DNA of 64,000 nt from Arenibacter sp. 6A1. Its GTDB lineage: Bacteria; Bacteroidota; Bacteroidia; Flavobacteriales; Flavobacteriaceae. Of the stretch, positions 9,845 to 17,401 are shown one piece after another (within the stretch, counting starts at the first letter, position 1; each line of letters opens with the position of its first letter). The stretch lies in assembly GCF_012272855.1 (NCBI RefSeq), contig NZ_JAAXCQ010000010.1:62001-126000 (forward strand), written 5' to 3'. The position numbers were made by a program, and so were the translations under genes. Under the pieces are notes generated by a model, which saw only the letters and a program-made list of their open reading frames with translations, did no database searches and was not told where the DNA came from.

Positions 9845-10561
9845 ATGGATAGAAGAAAAAGTTTAAAATCGATTTTACTTGGATCTGTTGCCGGAGGATT
9901 GGCAATGCATGGTTGTAAACCCGAAGGCGAAACTACTGCCGAAGAATCTTTGGTAAAGGTTGAAGAAAACCATTTTGGAAGAACACCCGAGGAAAAGGAA
10001 CAGATTGCTAAATTAAATGCGGAACAGTTTTTTAATCCACATGAATTAGAAACTATTACCGTCTTAAGTAGTCTGATATTACCCGCTAATGAAAAATTTG
10101 GTAGTGCTGCCGATGCAGGGGTTCCGGATTTTATTGAATTTATGGTAAAGGATATACCAGAAATGCAAACTCCCTTGAGAGGTGGACTTATGTGGTTAGA
10201 CCATAAGAGTAATTCAGAATTTGCGACAGAATTTAAAAAAGCCTCAGAAGACCAACAAAAACAAATACTAGATACCATTGCTTATCCAGATGTGACGGTG
10301 CCGGAATCGGAGCGTCCTCTAGAGATCAGATTTTTTACCTTGATGAGAAATCTAACTCTTTCGGGTTACTATACGTCAAAAATGGGGATTGAAGATTTAG
10401 GGTATAAAGGGAATTCCCCAAATGTTTGGGACGGAGTGCCAGAGGATGTGTTAAAACAACACGGCAAGGCTTACGATCCAGAATGGTTGGCAAAATGTGT
10501 AGACCAAAGTAAAAGATCGGATATCGCTGAATGGGACGCCGATGGAAATTTGTTGACCTAA
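9845..10561 (+). CDS. gluconate 2-dehydrogenase subunit 3-like exported protein
   Basis: A 238-residue protein of the gluconate 2-dehydrogenase subunit 3 family, the small partner of membrane-linked GMC oxidoreductases. The N-terminus (DRRKSLKSILLGSVAGGLAM, then HGC) has the twin-arginine pattern and a Cys at about residue 24 that could be a lipidation site, so it may carry the folded FAD subunit, which lacks its own signal, across the membrane by the Tat route. The body contains the typical block LETITVLSSLILPANEKFGSA and the C-terminal LSGYYTSKMGIEDLGYKGN. It starts 3 bases after the GMC gene and is followed by a strong terminator, closing the operon. Confidence 0.9.
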   Translation: MDRRKSLKSILLGSVAGGLAMHGCKPEGETTAEESLVKVEENHFGRTPEEKEQIAKLNAEQFFNPHELETITVLSSLILPANEKFGSAADAGVPDFIEFMVKDIPEMQTPLRGGLMWLDHKSNSEFATEFKKASEDQQKQILDTIAYPDVTVPESERPLEIRFFTLMRNLTLSGYYTSKMGIEDLGYKGNSPNVWDGVPEDVLKQHGKAYDPEWLAKCVDQSKRSDIAEWDADGNLLT

Positions 10562-10624
10562 GAGAAAATTCTTGATAGTTGCTTATTTAAAATAGTCTTG
10601 GAGAAGTCCAATACGTCTTATTTA

Positions 10625-10665
10625 AAATTGGGAAGGTATAGCTTTACACCTTCCCAATTTTTTTT
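10625..10665 (+). terminator. Rho-independent terminator of the GMC operon
   Basis: A perfect 13-bp inverted repeat (AAATTGGGAAGGT at 10625-10637 and its complement at 10648-10660) with a 10-base loop, running straight into a T-run. It lies 64 bases after the gluconate dehydrogenase subunit gene. Confidence 0.85.
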
Positions 10666-10805
10666 ACCCTTTTTAGAAAATCTATTTAATTTGATTTTGC
10701 TCCATCTTACTTACTTCGGAAACTTTTAGGTGTTCTTCTTTATACCGATCTTTGCAAATTGGTTTGGTCAAGGGGTGATTAAATATTTTATAGAAAACAA
10801 TTCTT

Positions 10806-11117
10806 ATGAGTCAGATTTCTTATAGAAAATGTCTTGAATGCAATACGTTAAATGAAAATAGCGACTATTGTCAGCATTGTGGTGCCATTATCAATATTGT
10901 ATTAAAAAGAAAACTGGAAAGTGAGGAGAAAGCGTTTCAAAAACTGGAGCAACAAAAACTAGAAAAACCATCCGCCATCACCACATTCTTAAAAGGGACA
11001 TTGAAACATCCCAATTTAATAGTAAGACTGGTTGCAAAAACACTTTATTCTATTTGGATGTTAGTAATGATGATAGGAGCTGCTTTAGCTTTCGTCTTTA
11101 GTTATATCGCAGCCTAA
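10806..11117 (+). CDS. small zinc-ribbon membrane protein
   Basis: A 103-residue protein I cannot name. The N-terminus holds a zinc-ribbon pattern, CLECNTLNENSDYCQHCG (two CxxC pairs at about residues 9-12 and 22-25), the middle is charged and probably helical (EEKAFQKLEQQKLEK), and the C-terminus is a hydrophobic segment (about residues 80-101) that should anchor it in the inner membrane. It is followed after 6 bases by another small membrane protein gene, so the two are probably co-expressed. A role as a small metal-binding membrane adaptor is a guess only. Confidence 0.7.
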   Translation: MSQISYRKCLECNTLNENSDYCQHCGAIINIVLKRKLESEEKAFQKLEQQKLEKPSAITTFLKGTLKHPNLIVRLVAKTLYSIWMLVMMIGAALAFVFSYIAA

Positions 11118-11123
11118 AGTTGT

Positions 11124-11543
11124 ATGGAGAAAATTAAAGGAATGGTTAAATATAGGACTTTTGAGGTGTTATACAGGAATGGTTTAAAAAGTAGTGGCCC
11201 TTGGATTTTAATTTTCTCAATTGTTGCTACAACTATCTACTCCTTGCAACGCTTAGGTGTGTCTTTGCCGATTTGGATCAATAATTACGTCAATGATTTT
11301 TTATGCATGCCTATCGTGCTATTTCTTTGCCAATTAGGTATTCGGAAAATAAAACGGAATAACAACATTCGATTATCATTGCCAATAATGCTTTCTCTTA
11401 GCCTGTATTATGCTATTTATTTTGAGTACTTTCTTCCAAAGTTTAATTTGAGGTATACTGCCGATCCTTTAGACGTGTTCCTTTATTTTATGGGAACCCT
11501 ATTTTTTTATCTCATGGAAAACAGATCGGCCTTTAGACGTTGA
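11124..11543 (+). CDS. small integral membrane protein
   Basis: A 139-residue protein with about four hydrophobic segments (around residues 28-45, 55-70, 85-105 and 118-132) and a conserved-looking block KFNLRYTADPLDVFLYFMGT. Flavobacterial relatives are often labelled magnesium citrate secondary transporter, but the protein is too small for a typical secondary carrier and no transport motif can be seen; I would not rely on that name. It sits 6 bases after the zinc-ribbon membrane protein gene. Confidence 0.65.
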   Translation: MEKIKGMVKYRTFEVLYRNGLKSSGPWILIFSIVATTIYSLQRLGVSLPIWINNYVNDFLCMPIVLFLCQLGIRKIKRNNNIRLSLPIMLSLSLYYAIYFEYFLPKFNLRYTADPLDVFLYFMGTLFFYLMENRSAFRR

Positions 11544-11650
11544 TAGGGCTTGTTGTAAATACAGGCCTGTTAAAATGTCAAGAATGGCATGGGAATTGGA
11601 TTTTTGACAGTATTGTACTATTTTAACTTAGGAATAGTTTTTAATAAATA

Positions 11651-12400
11651 ATGAAGAGTAAAGCGCAAGGGTTTATTAAGGTGCTGGTAGTTGTTTTTAT
11701 AGGGGTTGTTGCTGGATGTAAGGAAGAGAAAGCGAAAAACGATCTGCCTAATGTGAGCATCCCTATAGAGATTAATCATGATTCTATTGTTGATACCCCA
11801 ATGGCTAGTCAGGAGTTGGTTGTATCGCCCTATGAAGCTTTGCAATCATTAAACGATACCACATTTGTTAGGCTTGCAGACTACAGCGGAGATTTTGTTT
11901 ACGATATGCGTTATGCTACCGAAAATAATTTTTTAAAGGCAAAGGTTTATGATTGTGCCGAATGCTATACACGGGTAAAAACTGCAAAAGCCTTGCTGCT
12001 CGCAAATGAAGAATTGAAGAAGAAGGGCTTTAAAATAAAATTTTTCGATTGTTATCGTCCTCATGAAGTGCAATTTAAAATGTGGGCCATTGTACCTAAT
12101 CCGCAATATGTGGCCAATCCTGTCAGAGGTTCCATTCATAACAAAGGTGGAGCGGTAGATATAACCTTGGTTACTTTGGATGGCCAAGAATTGGATATGG
12201 GGACCGATTTTGATTTTTTTGGAAAAAGGGCTTATCATGATAACCTAGATTTGCCACAACCAATACTGAATAATAGATTGTTGTTGAAACAAACCATGGA
12301 GAAATACGGGTTTTGGTCTATTCGAACCGAATGGTGGCATTATAATCTATCTTCAGGGTCTAACGATGAGATAGCGGATTTTAGATGGGATTGTCCTTAA
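11651..12400 (+). CDS. M15 family D-Ala-D-Ala dipeptidase (VanX/DdpX-like) lipoprotein
   Basis: A 249-residue zinc peptidase. The signal peptide ends in a lipobox VAGC (lipidated Cys about residue 23). The M15D family signatures are present: FVYDMRYATENNF, the substrate-binding FDCYRPHEVQ, the zinc ligands in GSIHNKGGAVDIT, and the catalytic/third-ligand block TEWWHYNL. Family members cleave D-alanyl-D-alanine dipeptides, in cell-wall recycling or use of wall fragments; vancomycin-resistance partners (vanH, vanA) are absent, so a housekeeping periplasmic role is likelier than resistance. It stands alone on the plus strand and converges on the methyltransferase gene at 12463. Confidence 0.9.
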   Translation: MKSKAQGFIKVLVVVFIGVVAGCKEEKAKNDLPNVSIPIEINHDSIVDTPMASQELVVSPYEALQSLNDTTFVRLADYSGDFVYDMRYATENNFLKAKVYDCAECYTRVKTAKALLLANEELKKKGFKIKFFDCYRPHEVQFKMWAIVPNPQYVANPVRGSIHNKGGAVDITLVTLDGQELDMGTDFDFFGKRAYHDNLDLPQPILNNRLLLKQTMEKYGFWSIRTEWWHYNLSSGSNDEIADFRWDCP

Positions 12401-12462
12401 GGGATAACTCTTGCCTAGGTAAATTCACTATGTATAATATTATATTCGATTTTAAAAGAATA

Positions 12463-13644
12463 CTAAGATGTCTTAGTGCATTGTAATACCACATATTTAC
12501 CTTCCTTGTCTGTTGTAAAAAAGAGGTACTGTTCCCCACCGTCCTTTATTTTAAATTTCTTCCTAATGTCGGCCACGCTTTGAGGGAAATTTCGGGTGGT
12601 AATATTGGCTTTTTTTAATCCTAATTTTTGAATTTCCTTTTTATTAAATGCTAGTGTTTGTTCTATTTTAAATATCCTTCCTGGAAATTCCACCAATGAA
12701 TTACTAGTGTATAAATGCGAATGTTCGTGTAACTTGTACAAAGAATACTGGTTTCCAACAGATTTGAAAGCCCCGGATTTTAAGATTGCGGAATTAGGTT
12801 CGTATAAATATTTAAGAGGGTGTGAGAGACTAGAAAAGGCTAATTTCTCATCCTTAAGTGAAAAATCAAATGACTCTTGGTCGGTCTTATTTAAATTGAT
12901 GGTCTTAATTAAGATATCATTTTGGTATCCATACTCTAGTACCCAAAGGATTTCCTTTACTTCGTTCTTCACTGAAACGACATGAATTTCCTTTACAAAT
13001 TGCAATTCGTTGATTCCCGCAGAAAAATCCAAGAGGGGAGAGGTCTTTATTAATACCTGTTTGGTTTTTTTAAAAATCGCATCTAAGTTTTCAGGAACAT
13101 TAGGTAGGCAATCCGACAATAAAAAAACCTTCCCTTTATGGTCGTCCCTTCGAGAAGGATCTATGTAAATCCAGTCGAAAGGTTCTTCTGAATTTTGGAT
13201 AAATTGGAGCCCGTCGGTAGCATGAGTTTCAATGTTTTTAAGCGCCATAATCTTAAAATTATGGGTTGTTATTTTTGATAGTTCTTTGTTTAGATCGCAA
13301 TGATATACCTTGGAAACATTTTGACTAAAATAGTAACTGTCCACGCCAAACCCACCGGTGACATCCAATAGAGACTTCCCCTTTACCAGTTTTGCCTTGT
13401 AGTTCGCAGTGGTTTCAGAGGATGTTTGTTCTATATGTATCTTTTTAGGGAAATAAATATTTGGAGAGTTATACCAAATAGGAAGTTTTTCCTTGCATTT
13501 GTTTTTTGATTCTATTTGTTGGGCAAGTTCTCGACTGCTGACTTCTTCAAATGGAGAAGGTTTTAGTAATACCGACATAATATCGGTATTCAAATTGGTA
13601 TTTATAAAGGATTGTACCTTTGGGGTAAGTATATCGTTGTTCAA
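12463..13644 (-). CDS. class I SAM-dependent methyltransferase with THUMP-like domain
   Basis: A 393-residue methyltransferase. The central Rossmann fold shows motif I LLDVTGGFGVDSYYFSQ (about residues 93-109), an acidic ribose-binding residue in YHCDLNKEL, and a catalytic-region block YIDPSRRDDHKGKVFLL. The C-terminal part (about 290-390) corresponds to the THUMP-like domain annotated on Bacteroidota homologues, which suggests an RNA substrate, but the target nucleotide is unknown. It follows the AI-2E family gene by 7 bases on the minus strand and is the last gene of the tsaD-to-12463 minus-strand cluster. Confidence 0.87.
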   Translation of the reverse strand: MNNDILTPKVQSFINTNLNTDIMSVLLKPSPFEEVSSRELAQQIESKNKCKEKLPIWYNSPNIYFPKKIHIEQTSSETTANYKAKLVKGKSLLDVTGGFGVDSYYFSQNVSKVYHCDLNKELSKITTHNFKIMALKNIETHATDGLQFIQNSEEPFDWIYIDPSRRDDHKGKVFLLSDCLPNVPENLDAIFKKTKQVLIKTSPLLDFSAGINELQFVKEIHVVSVKNEVKEILWVLEYGYQNDILIKTINLNKTDQESFDFSLKDEKLAFSSLSHPLKYLYEPNSAILKSGAFKSVGNQYSLYKLHEHSHLYTSNSLVEFPGRIFKIEQTLAFNKKEIQKLGLKKANITTRNFPQSVADIRKKFKIKDGGEQYLFFTTDKEGKYVVLQCTKTS

Positions 13645-13651
13645 GGTAGTA

Positions 13652-14740
13652 TTATAAGTTTTTTGTGAGCGATTTTACTATTTTGTTTTCCGCAAAAAAT
13701 TCCTTTAAAATTACTTTTAAGGCGGTATAACCAGGGACGGCAATGATCATACCGGTAACCCCGAACAGTAAACCTCCAATAATGATCACTAGAAAAATTT
13801 CTAAAGGATGCGATTTCACGCTATTGGAAAAAATAAGAGGTTGGGAGAAAAAATTATCAACCAATTGGCCAATAACAAAACCTATCATGACATAAGTGGT
13901 TTTAGGTAAAATAACACTGCTAAAATCGCTTCCAACATTGCTGGTCATTGTCAAAACAGCCATGAGTAATCCGCCAATTAAAGGCCCTATGTAGGGGATT
14001 AAATTAAGCAAGGCGCACAAAAAAGCAATTACTATGGCATTCTCTATATTAAAAATAAATAAAACGATCGCATAAATTATAAAGAGAATCAAAATTTGAA
14101 AAACGAGTCCTACGAAGTAACGGGAGAGTAGGTTTTTAATTTTCTCGATAGAATTTCTAAATCTTCTTTCTTTGGTTTTGGGGATAACTACTAAGAGAGA
14201 TTCTTCAAAAAGTTTACTGTCCTTTAAAAAGAAAAATGCAATAAATAAGACAGAAAATAGTCCAACACTGAAATTGCCGAGAACGGCAACTAAGGAATTT
14301 AGAAAATCAGGAATTACTCCAAAATTTATATTTGTAAACACTTTGGAATTCTTGATGCTTTGTTCAACATCTGTAGAGCTAACACCAAAATACTCTATTA
14401 GTTGTTTATAAAGGCTTTCCACATTCAATTGTAGCGTTTCTATATTTAATAGCGACAAATTATGGCCCTGTTGAATTAATAAGGGAATAAACAGTGAAAT
14501 GATGCCAGCGAGAATACCTATGAGAAATAGCATGGTAATAATTACCGCTATGGTATTGTTAAATTTAAGTCTATTACAGAGGAATATGACTATGGGTCTT
14601 CCAATTAATGAGGTTACAGCGGCTATAGTGATATAGATAAGAACCGGACTTATTTTAAATAAAAAAAATAAGAGTAGTGAGATTCCCAATATAACACCAA
14701 CAGCCCTTAATATGCCTTTAGAAATTGTTTTTGAAGTCAT
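13652..14740 (-). CDS. AI-2E family (PerM/YdiK-type) membrane protein
   Basis: A 362-residue polytopic inner-membrane protein of the AI-2E transporter family (UPF0118). Four hydrophobic segments lie in the first 90 residues, then a soluble stretch, then membrane segments including LLNLIPYIGPLIGGLLMAVL, the family signature, and GFVIGQLVDNFFSQPLIFS. The family name comes from TqsA, but most members transport other solutes or have unknown function; nothing here links it to quorum sensing. It lies 3 bases after the DUF4159 gene and 7 bases before the methyltransferase gene in the same direction. Confidence 0.9.
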   Translation of the reverse strand: MTSKTISKGILRAVGVILGISLLLFFLFKISPVLIYITIAAVTSLIGRPIVIFLCNRLKFNNTIAVIITMLFLIGILAGIISLFIPLLIQQGHNLSLLNIETLQLNVESLYKQLIEYFGVSSTDVEQSIKNSKVFTNINFGVIPDFLNSLVAVLGNFSVGLFSVLFIAFFFLKDSKLFEESLLVVIPKTKERRFRNSIEKIKNLLSRYFVGLVFQILILFIIYAIVLFIFNIENAIVIAFLCALLNLIPYIGPLIGGLLMAVLTMTSNVGSDFSSVILPKTTYVMIGFVIGQLVDNFFSQPLIFSNSVKSHPLEIFLVIIIGGLLFGVTGMIIAVPGYTALKVILKEFFAENKIVKSLTKNL

Positions 14741-14743
14741 ATT

Positions 14744-15394
14744 TTAATTTTTAAAAACGTAAGATATTATATTAGCACCCATCTGTAGCGCCTGGATGCG
14801 AATTTCTTTGGGATCGTTGTGAACTTCGGCATCTTCCCATCCGTCTCCTAGGTCGCTCTCATAGGTGAACAACAGTAGTAATCGGTTTTCATGGAAAATG
14901 CCAAATGCCTGTGGACGATTCCCATCGTGTTCATGTATTTTAGGCAAGCCTTTAGGGAAAATGTAAGGTGCAGTAAAAATGGGATGGTCTGCCTCTAGTT
15001 CAACTAATTCCTTATCGGGAAACATCTTGTTTAACTCCTTCTTTAAATAAGGTTCCATACCGTAATTGTCATCAATATGTAGAAACCCGCCGGCCATTAA
15101 ATAGGTCCTTAGATTGTCGGCTTCTTCTGTAGTGAAAAACACGTTTCCATGCCCTGTCATGTGTATGAAAGGATACTGAAAAATGTTTATATCACCTGCT
15201 TCTACAACTAAAGGTTTGGGGTTTAGGGTGGTGTTAATATTTTGATTGCAAAAACGGATTAAGTTGGGTAAAGCCGTGGGGTTGGCATACCAATCGCCAC
15301 CCCCGCCGTATTTTAAAATGGCTATATCTTGGCTTTTTACAAAAGAAATTTGAAGGAATGTAAAGAGCAATAATAATATAGCGCGTTGTGTCAT
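14744..15394 (-). CDS. DUF4159 domain exported protein
   Basis: A protein of about 216 residues with a signal peptide (MTQRAILLLLFTFLQISFV) and a single DUF4159 domain, a glutamine-amidotransferase-like fold found in Bacteroidota. Recognisable blocks are ILKYGGGGDWYANPTALPNL, MTGHGNVFFTTEEADNLRTY and GGFLHIDDNYGM. The function is not known. I start at the ATG whose complement lies at 15392-15394; an in-frame ATG at 15421 would add nine residues that spoil the signal peptide. It sits between rsmE and the AI-2E family gene in the same orientation. Confidence 0.85.
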   Translation of the reverse strand: MTQRAILLLLFTFLQISFVKSQDIAILKYGGGGDWYANPTALPNLIRFCNQNINTTLNPKPLVVEAGDINIFQYPFIHMTGHGNVFFTTEEADNLRTYLMAGGFLHIDDNYGMEPYLKKELNKMFPDKELVELEADHPIFTAPYIFPKGLPKIHEHDGNRPQAFGIFHENRLLLLFTYESDLGDGWEDAEVHNDPKEIRIQALQMGANIISYVFKN

Positions 15395-15478
15395 AAAAGC
15401 TCGTAGGATTAGTAAAATCAAATTTAAGAATATTCACGAGGAAAAAAACTTAAAATAGGAATATGCCTTTTCTGTTTA

Positions 15479-16183
15479 CTATAGATTTTTAAGAGCGACC
15501 GTCGTACAGGCAAAAATGGCTGCCGTTTCTGTACGTAGCCTGGTTCCTCCCAAGGCTACAGGAGCAAAACCATTATCTATAGCCTTTTTTATTTCGATAG
15601 TCGAAAAATCTCCTTCCGGACCTATAAGGATGGTAGTTGGCTGTGAAGGTTTTAACGAGCTTAATAATTCAGCTTTATTGTCTTCTTCACAATGGGCTAT
15701 AAATAAATCTCCATTTTTAGGTAAGGCCATAAATTCTTTAAAAGTGATAGCGCTATTTAATTTGGGGAGATAGGTCTGCAATGATTGTTTCATAGCAGAT
15801 TGAATGACCTTCTCCATTCGATCTTTCTTAATAACCTTCCTTTCAGAGTGATCACAGATAATAGGGGTTATTTCATGAACCCCAATTTCTGTTGCTTTTT
15901 CTAAAAACCATTCAAATCTATCGTTTAGTTTTGTTGGAGCAACCACCATATGTAATAAGTATGATTTAGGTGGTTTTAGGGTTGTAGTAATGATTTCGGC
16001 GGTACATTTTTTATGATCCGGATTCAGAATTTTAGCTTCGAACCAATACCCCTTTCCATTGGTTATTTGTAAGATCTCCCCCGTCTTTTTTCGCAAAACC
16101 TTAGCGATATGTTTACTTTCCTCAGTATCGAAAACGAATTGAATATCTCCTTGGTTAATATTGGGGTTATAAAAAAGTTGCAT
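15479..16183 (-). CDS. rsmE: 16S rRNA (uracil-1498-N3)-methyltransferase RsmE
   Basis: A 234-residue SPOUT-class methyltransferase that modifies U1498 of 16S rRNA in the assembled 30S subunit. The N-terminal PUA-like part contains VFDTEESKHIAKVLRKKTGE. The C-terminal trefoil-knot SAM site is plain: ILIGPEGDFSTIEI followed by ALGGTRLRTETAA. The length is normal for the family. It is encoded between tsaD and the DUF4159 gene on the minus strand; the gap of 108 bases to tsaD may carry its own promoter. Confidence 0.95.
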   Translation of the reverse strand: MQLFYNPNINQGDIQFVFDTEESKHIAKVLRKKTGEILQITNGKGYWFEAKILNPDHKKCTAEIITTTLKPPKSYLLHMVVAPTKLNDRFEWFLEKATEIGVHEITPIICDHSERKVIKKDRMEKVIQSAMKQSLQTYLPKLNSAITFKEFMALPKNGDLFIAHCEEDNKAELLSSLKPSQPTTILIGPEGDFSTIEIKKAIDNGFAPVALGGTRLRTETAAIFACTTVALKNL

Positions 16184-16291
16184 AATAAATTATAGTTTAT
16201 TTGATGTTTTTACCGGGGCAACATGCTTGGCCTGACCGCCAATTATTAATAATTATAGCGTGCCCGTTGTTATGTGGGTATCATCGTAAAA

Positions 16292-17314
16292 TTAAAGGAT
16301 GTATCTGGCCTTGGCTGTAACACTCTGGTCTGAAAATTCGGTTTCCATATATTTCAGATACCCTACAATTCCGATCATGGCTGCATTGTCGGTGCAAAAT
16401 TCGAATTTAGGAATATAGGCGGTCCAGCCATGTTTTATTTCCGCTTCTTCCAAAGCCTTTCTAATCCCCGAGTTGGCAGATACCCCTCCGCCGATGGCGA
16501 TTTGTTTTATTCCTGTTTGCTTAACGGCCTTTTTTAATTTGTCCATTAAAATGTTAATAATGGTATATTGAATGGAGGCGCAAATGTCGTTTAAATTTTC
16601 CGTGATAAAATTGGGGTTTTTGGCAGTTTCCCTTTGGATAAAATACAGGATGCTGGTTTTTAATCCACTAAAACTAAAATTGAGTCCTTCGACCTTTGGT
16701 TTTGGAAATGGAAACGCCTTGGGGTTGCCTAATTGTGCGTATTTGTCTATCAATGGGCCGCCAGGGTATGGCAATCCCAATATTTTGGCGCTTTTGTCAT
16801 AGGCTTCTCCTGCGGCATCGTCCAAAGATTCGCCAATTACTTCCATTTTAAAATAATTTTCTACCAAAACAACCTGTGTATGTCCACCGCTTATGGTCAT
16901 TGCTAAAAAGGGGAATTTTGGAGTTTTGTGGGTGTCATCCTCAATAAAATGCGATAAAATATGTGCTTGCATATGATTTACCTCAATTAATGGAATGTTC
17001 AGTCCTAAGGAAAGGGATTTTGCAAAGGAAGTTCCAACCAATAAAGAACCCATAAGTCCTGGTCCGCGCGTAAAAGCTATGGCAGATAACTGATTTTTAT
17101 CGATATTTGCCTTAGCTAATGCTTGATGTACAACAGGAACAATATTTTGTTGGTGGGCTCTCGAGGCAAGTTCTGGAACCACCCCTCCGTATTCCTCATG
17201 TATTTTTTGAGTAGCCACAATATTGCTAAGGGCTTTTTTGTTACATAATACCGCAGCTGAGGTATCATCACAGGAAGATTCTATGGCAAGAATATAAATA
17301 TTTTTATTTTCCAT
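16292..17314 (-). CDS. tsaD: tRNA N6-adenosine threonylcarbamoyltransferase TsaD
   Basis: A 340-residue essential enzyme of the Kae1/TsaD family that transfers the threonylcarbamoyl group to A37 of ANN-decoding tRNAs. Seen: N-terminal ILAIESSCDDTSAAVL, the metal-binding HMQAHILSHF (H-x3-H), the nucleotide-binding TISGGHTQVVLV, FTRGPGLMGSLL, and a C-terminal GGGVSANSGIR. It is divergent from tamB, with under 90 bases between them; a -7 box for tsaD lies at 17341-17348. Confidence 0.97.
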   Translation of the reverse strand: MENKNIYILAIESSCDDTSAAVLCNKKALSNIVATQKIHEEYGGVVPELASRAHQQNIVPVVHQALAKANIDKNQLSAIAFTRGPGLMGSLLVGTSFAKSLSLGLNIPLIEVNHMQAHILSHFIEDDTHKTPKFPFLAMTISGGHTQVVLVENYFKMEVIGESLDDAAGEAYDKSAKILGLPYPGGPLIDKYAQLGNPKAFPFPKPKVEGLNFSFSGLKTSILYFIQRETAKNPNFITENLNDICASIQYTIINILMDKLKKAVKQTGIKQIAIGGGVSANSGIRKALEEAEIKHGWTAYIPKFEFCTDNAAMIGIVGYLKYMETEFSDQSVTAKARYIL

Positions 17315-17340
17315 TCGGTTTGGAATAAAAGTTGAACGTA

Positions 17341-17348
17341 CAAAGGTA
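17341..17348 (-). promoter_or_regulatory. candidate -7 box for tsaD
   Basis: Read on the minus strand this is TACCTTTG, an exact match to the Bacteroidota -7 consensus TAnnTTTG, placed 27 bases upstream of the tsaD ATG. A TTG that could serve as the -33 element lies about 16 bases further upstream on the minus strand, slightly closer than usual. Confidence 0.5.
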
Positions 17349-17401
17349 AAACATAAAGCCCTATCAAAAAATTAAGAAAAATTGTAGTCCGAGTACTTTT
17401 A

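Noticed and set aside
11651-12400. Vancomycin-resistance gene vanX
   Set aside because: The family is the same, but vanH and ligase partners are missing and the protein is a lipoprotein; a wall-recycling dipeptidase is likelier.
12707-12985. Plus-strand open frame opposite the methyltransferase gene
   Set aside because: It overlaps a well-supported minus-strand gene and has no recognisable features.
13652-14740. Autoinducer-2 exporter
   Set aside because: The family name is historical; nothing around the gene relates to AI-2.
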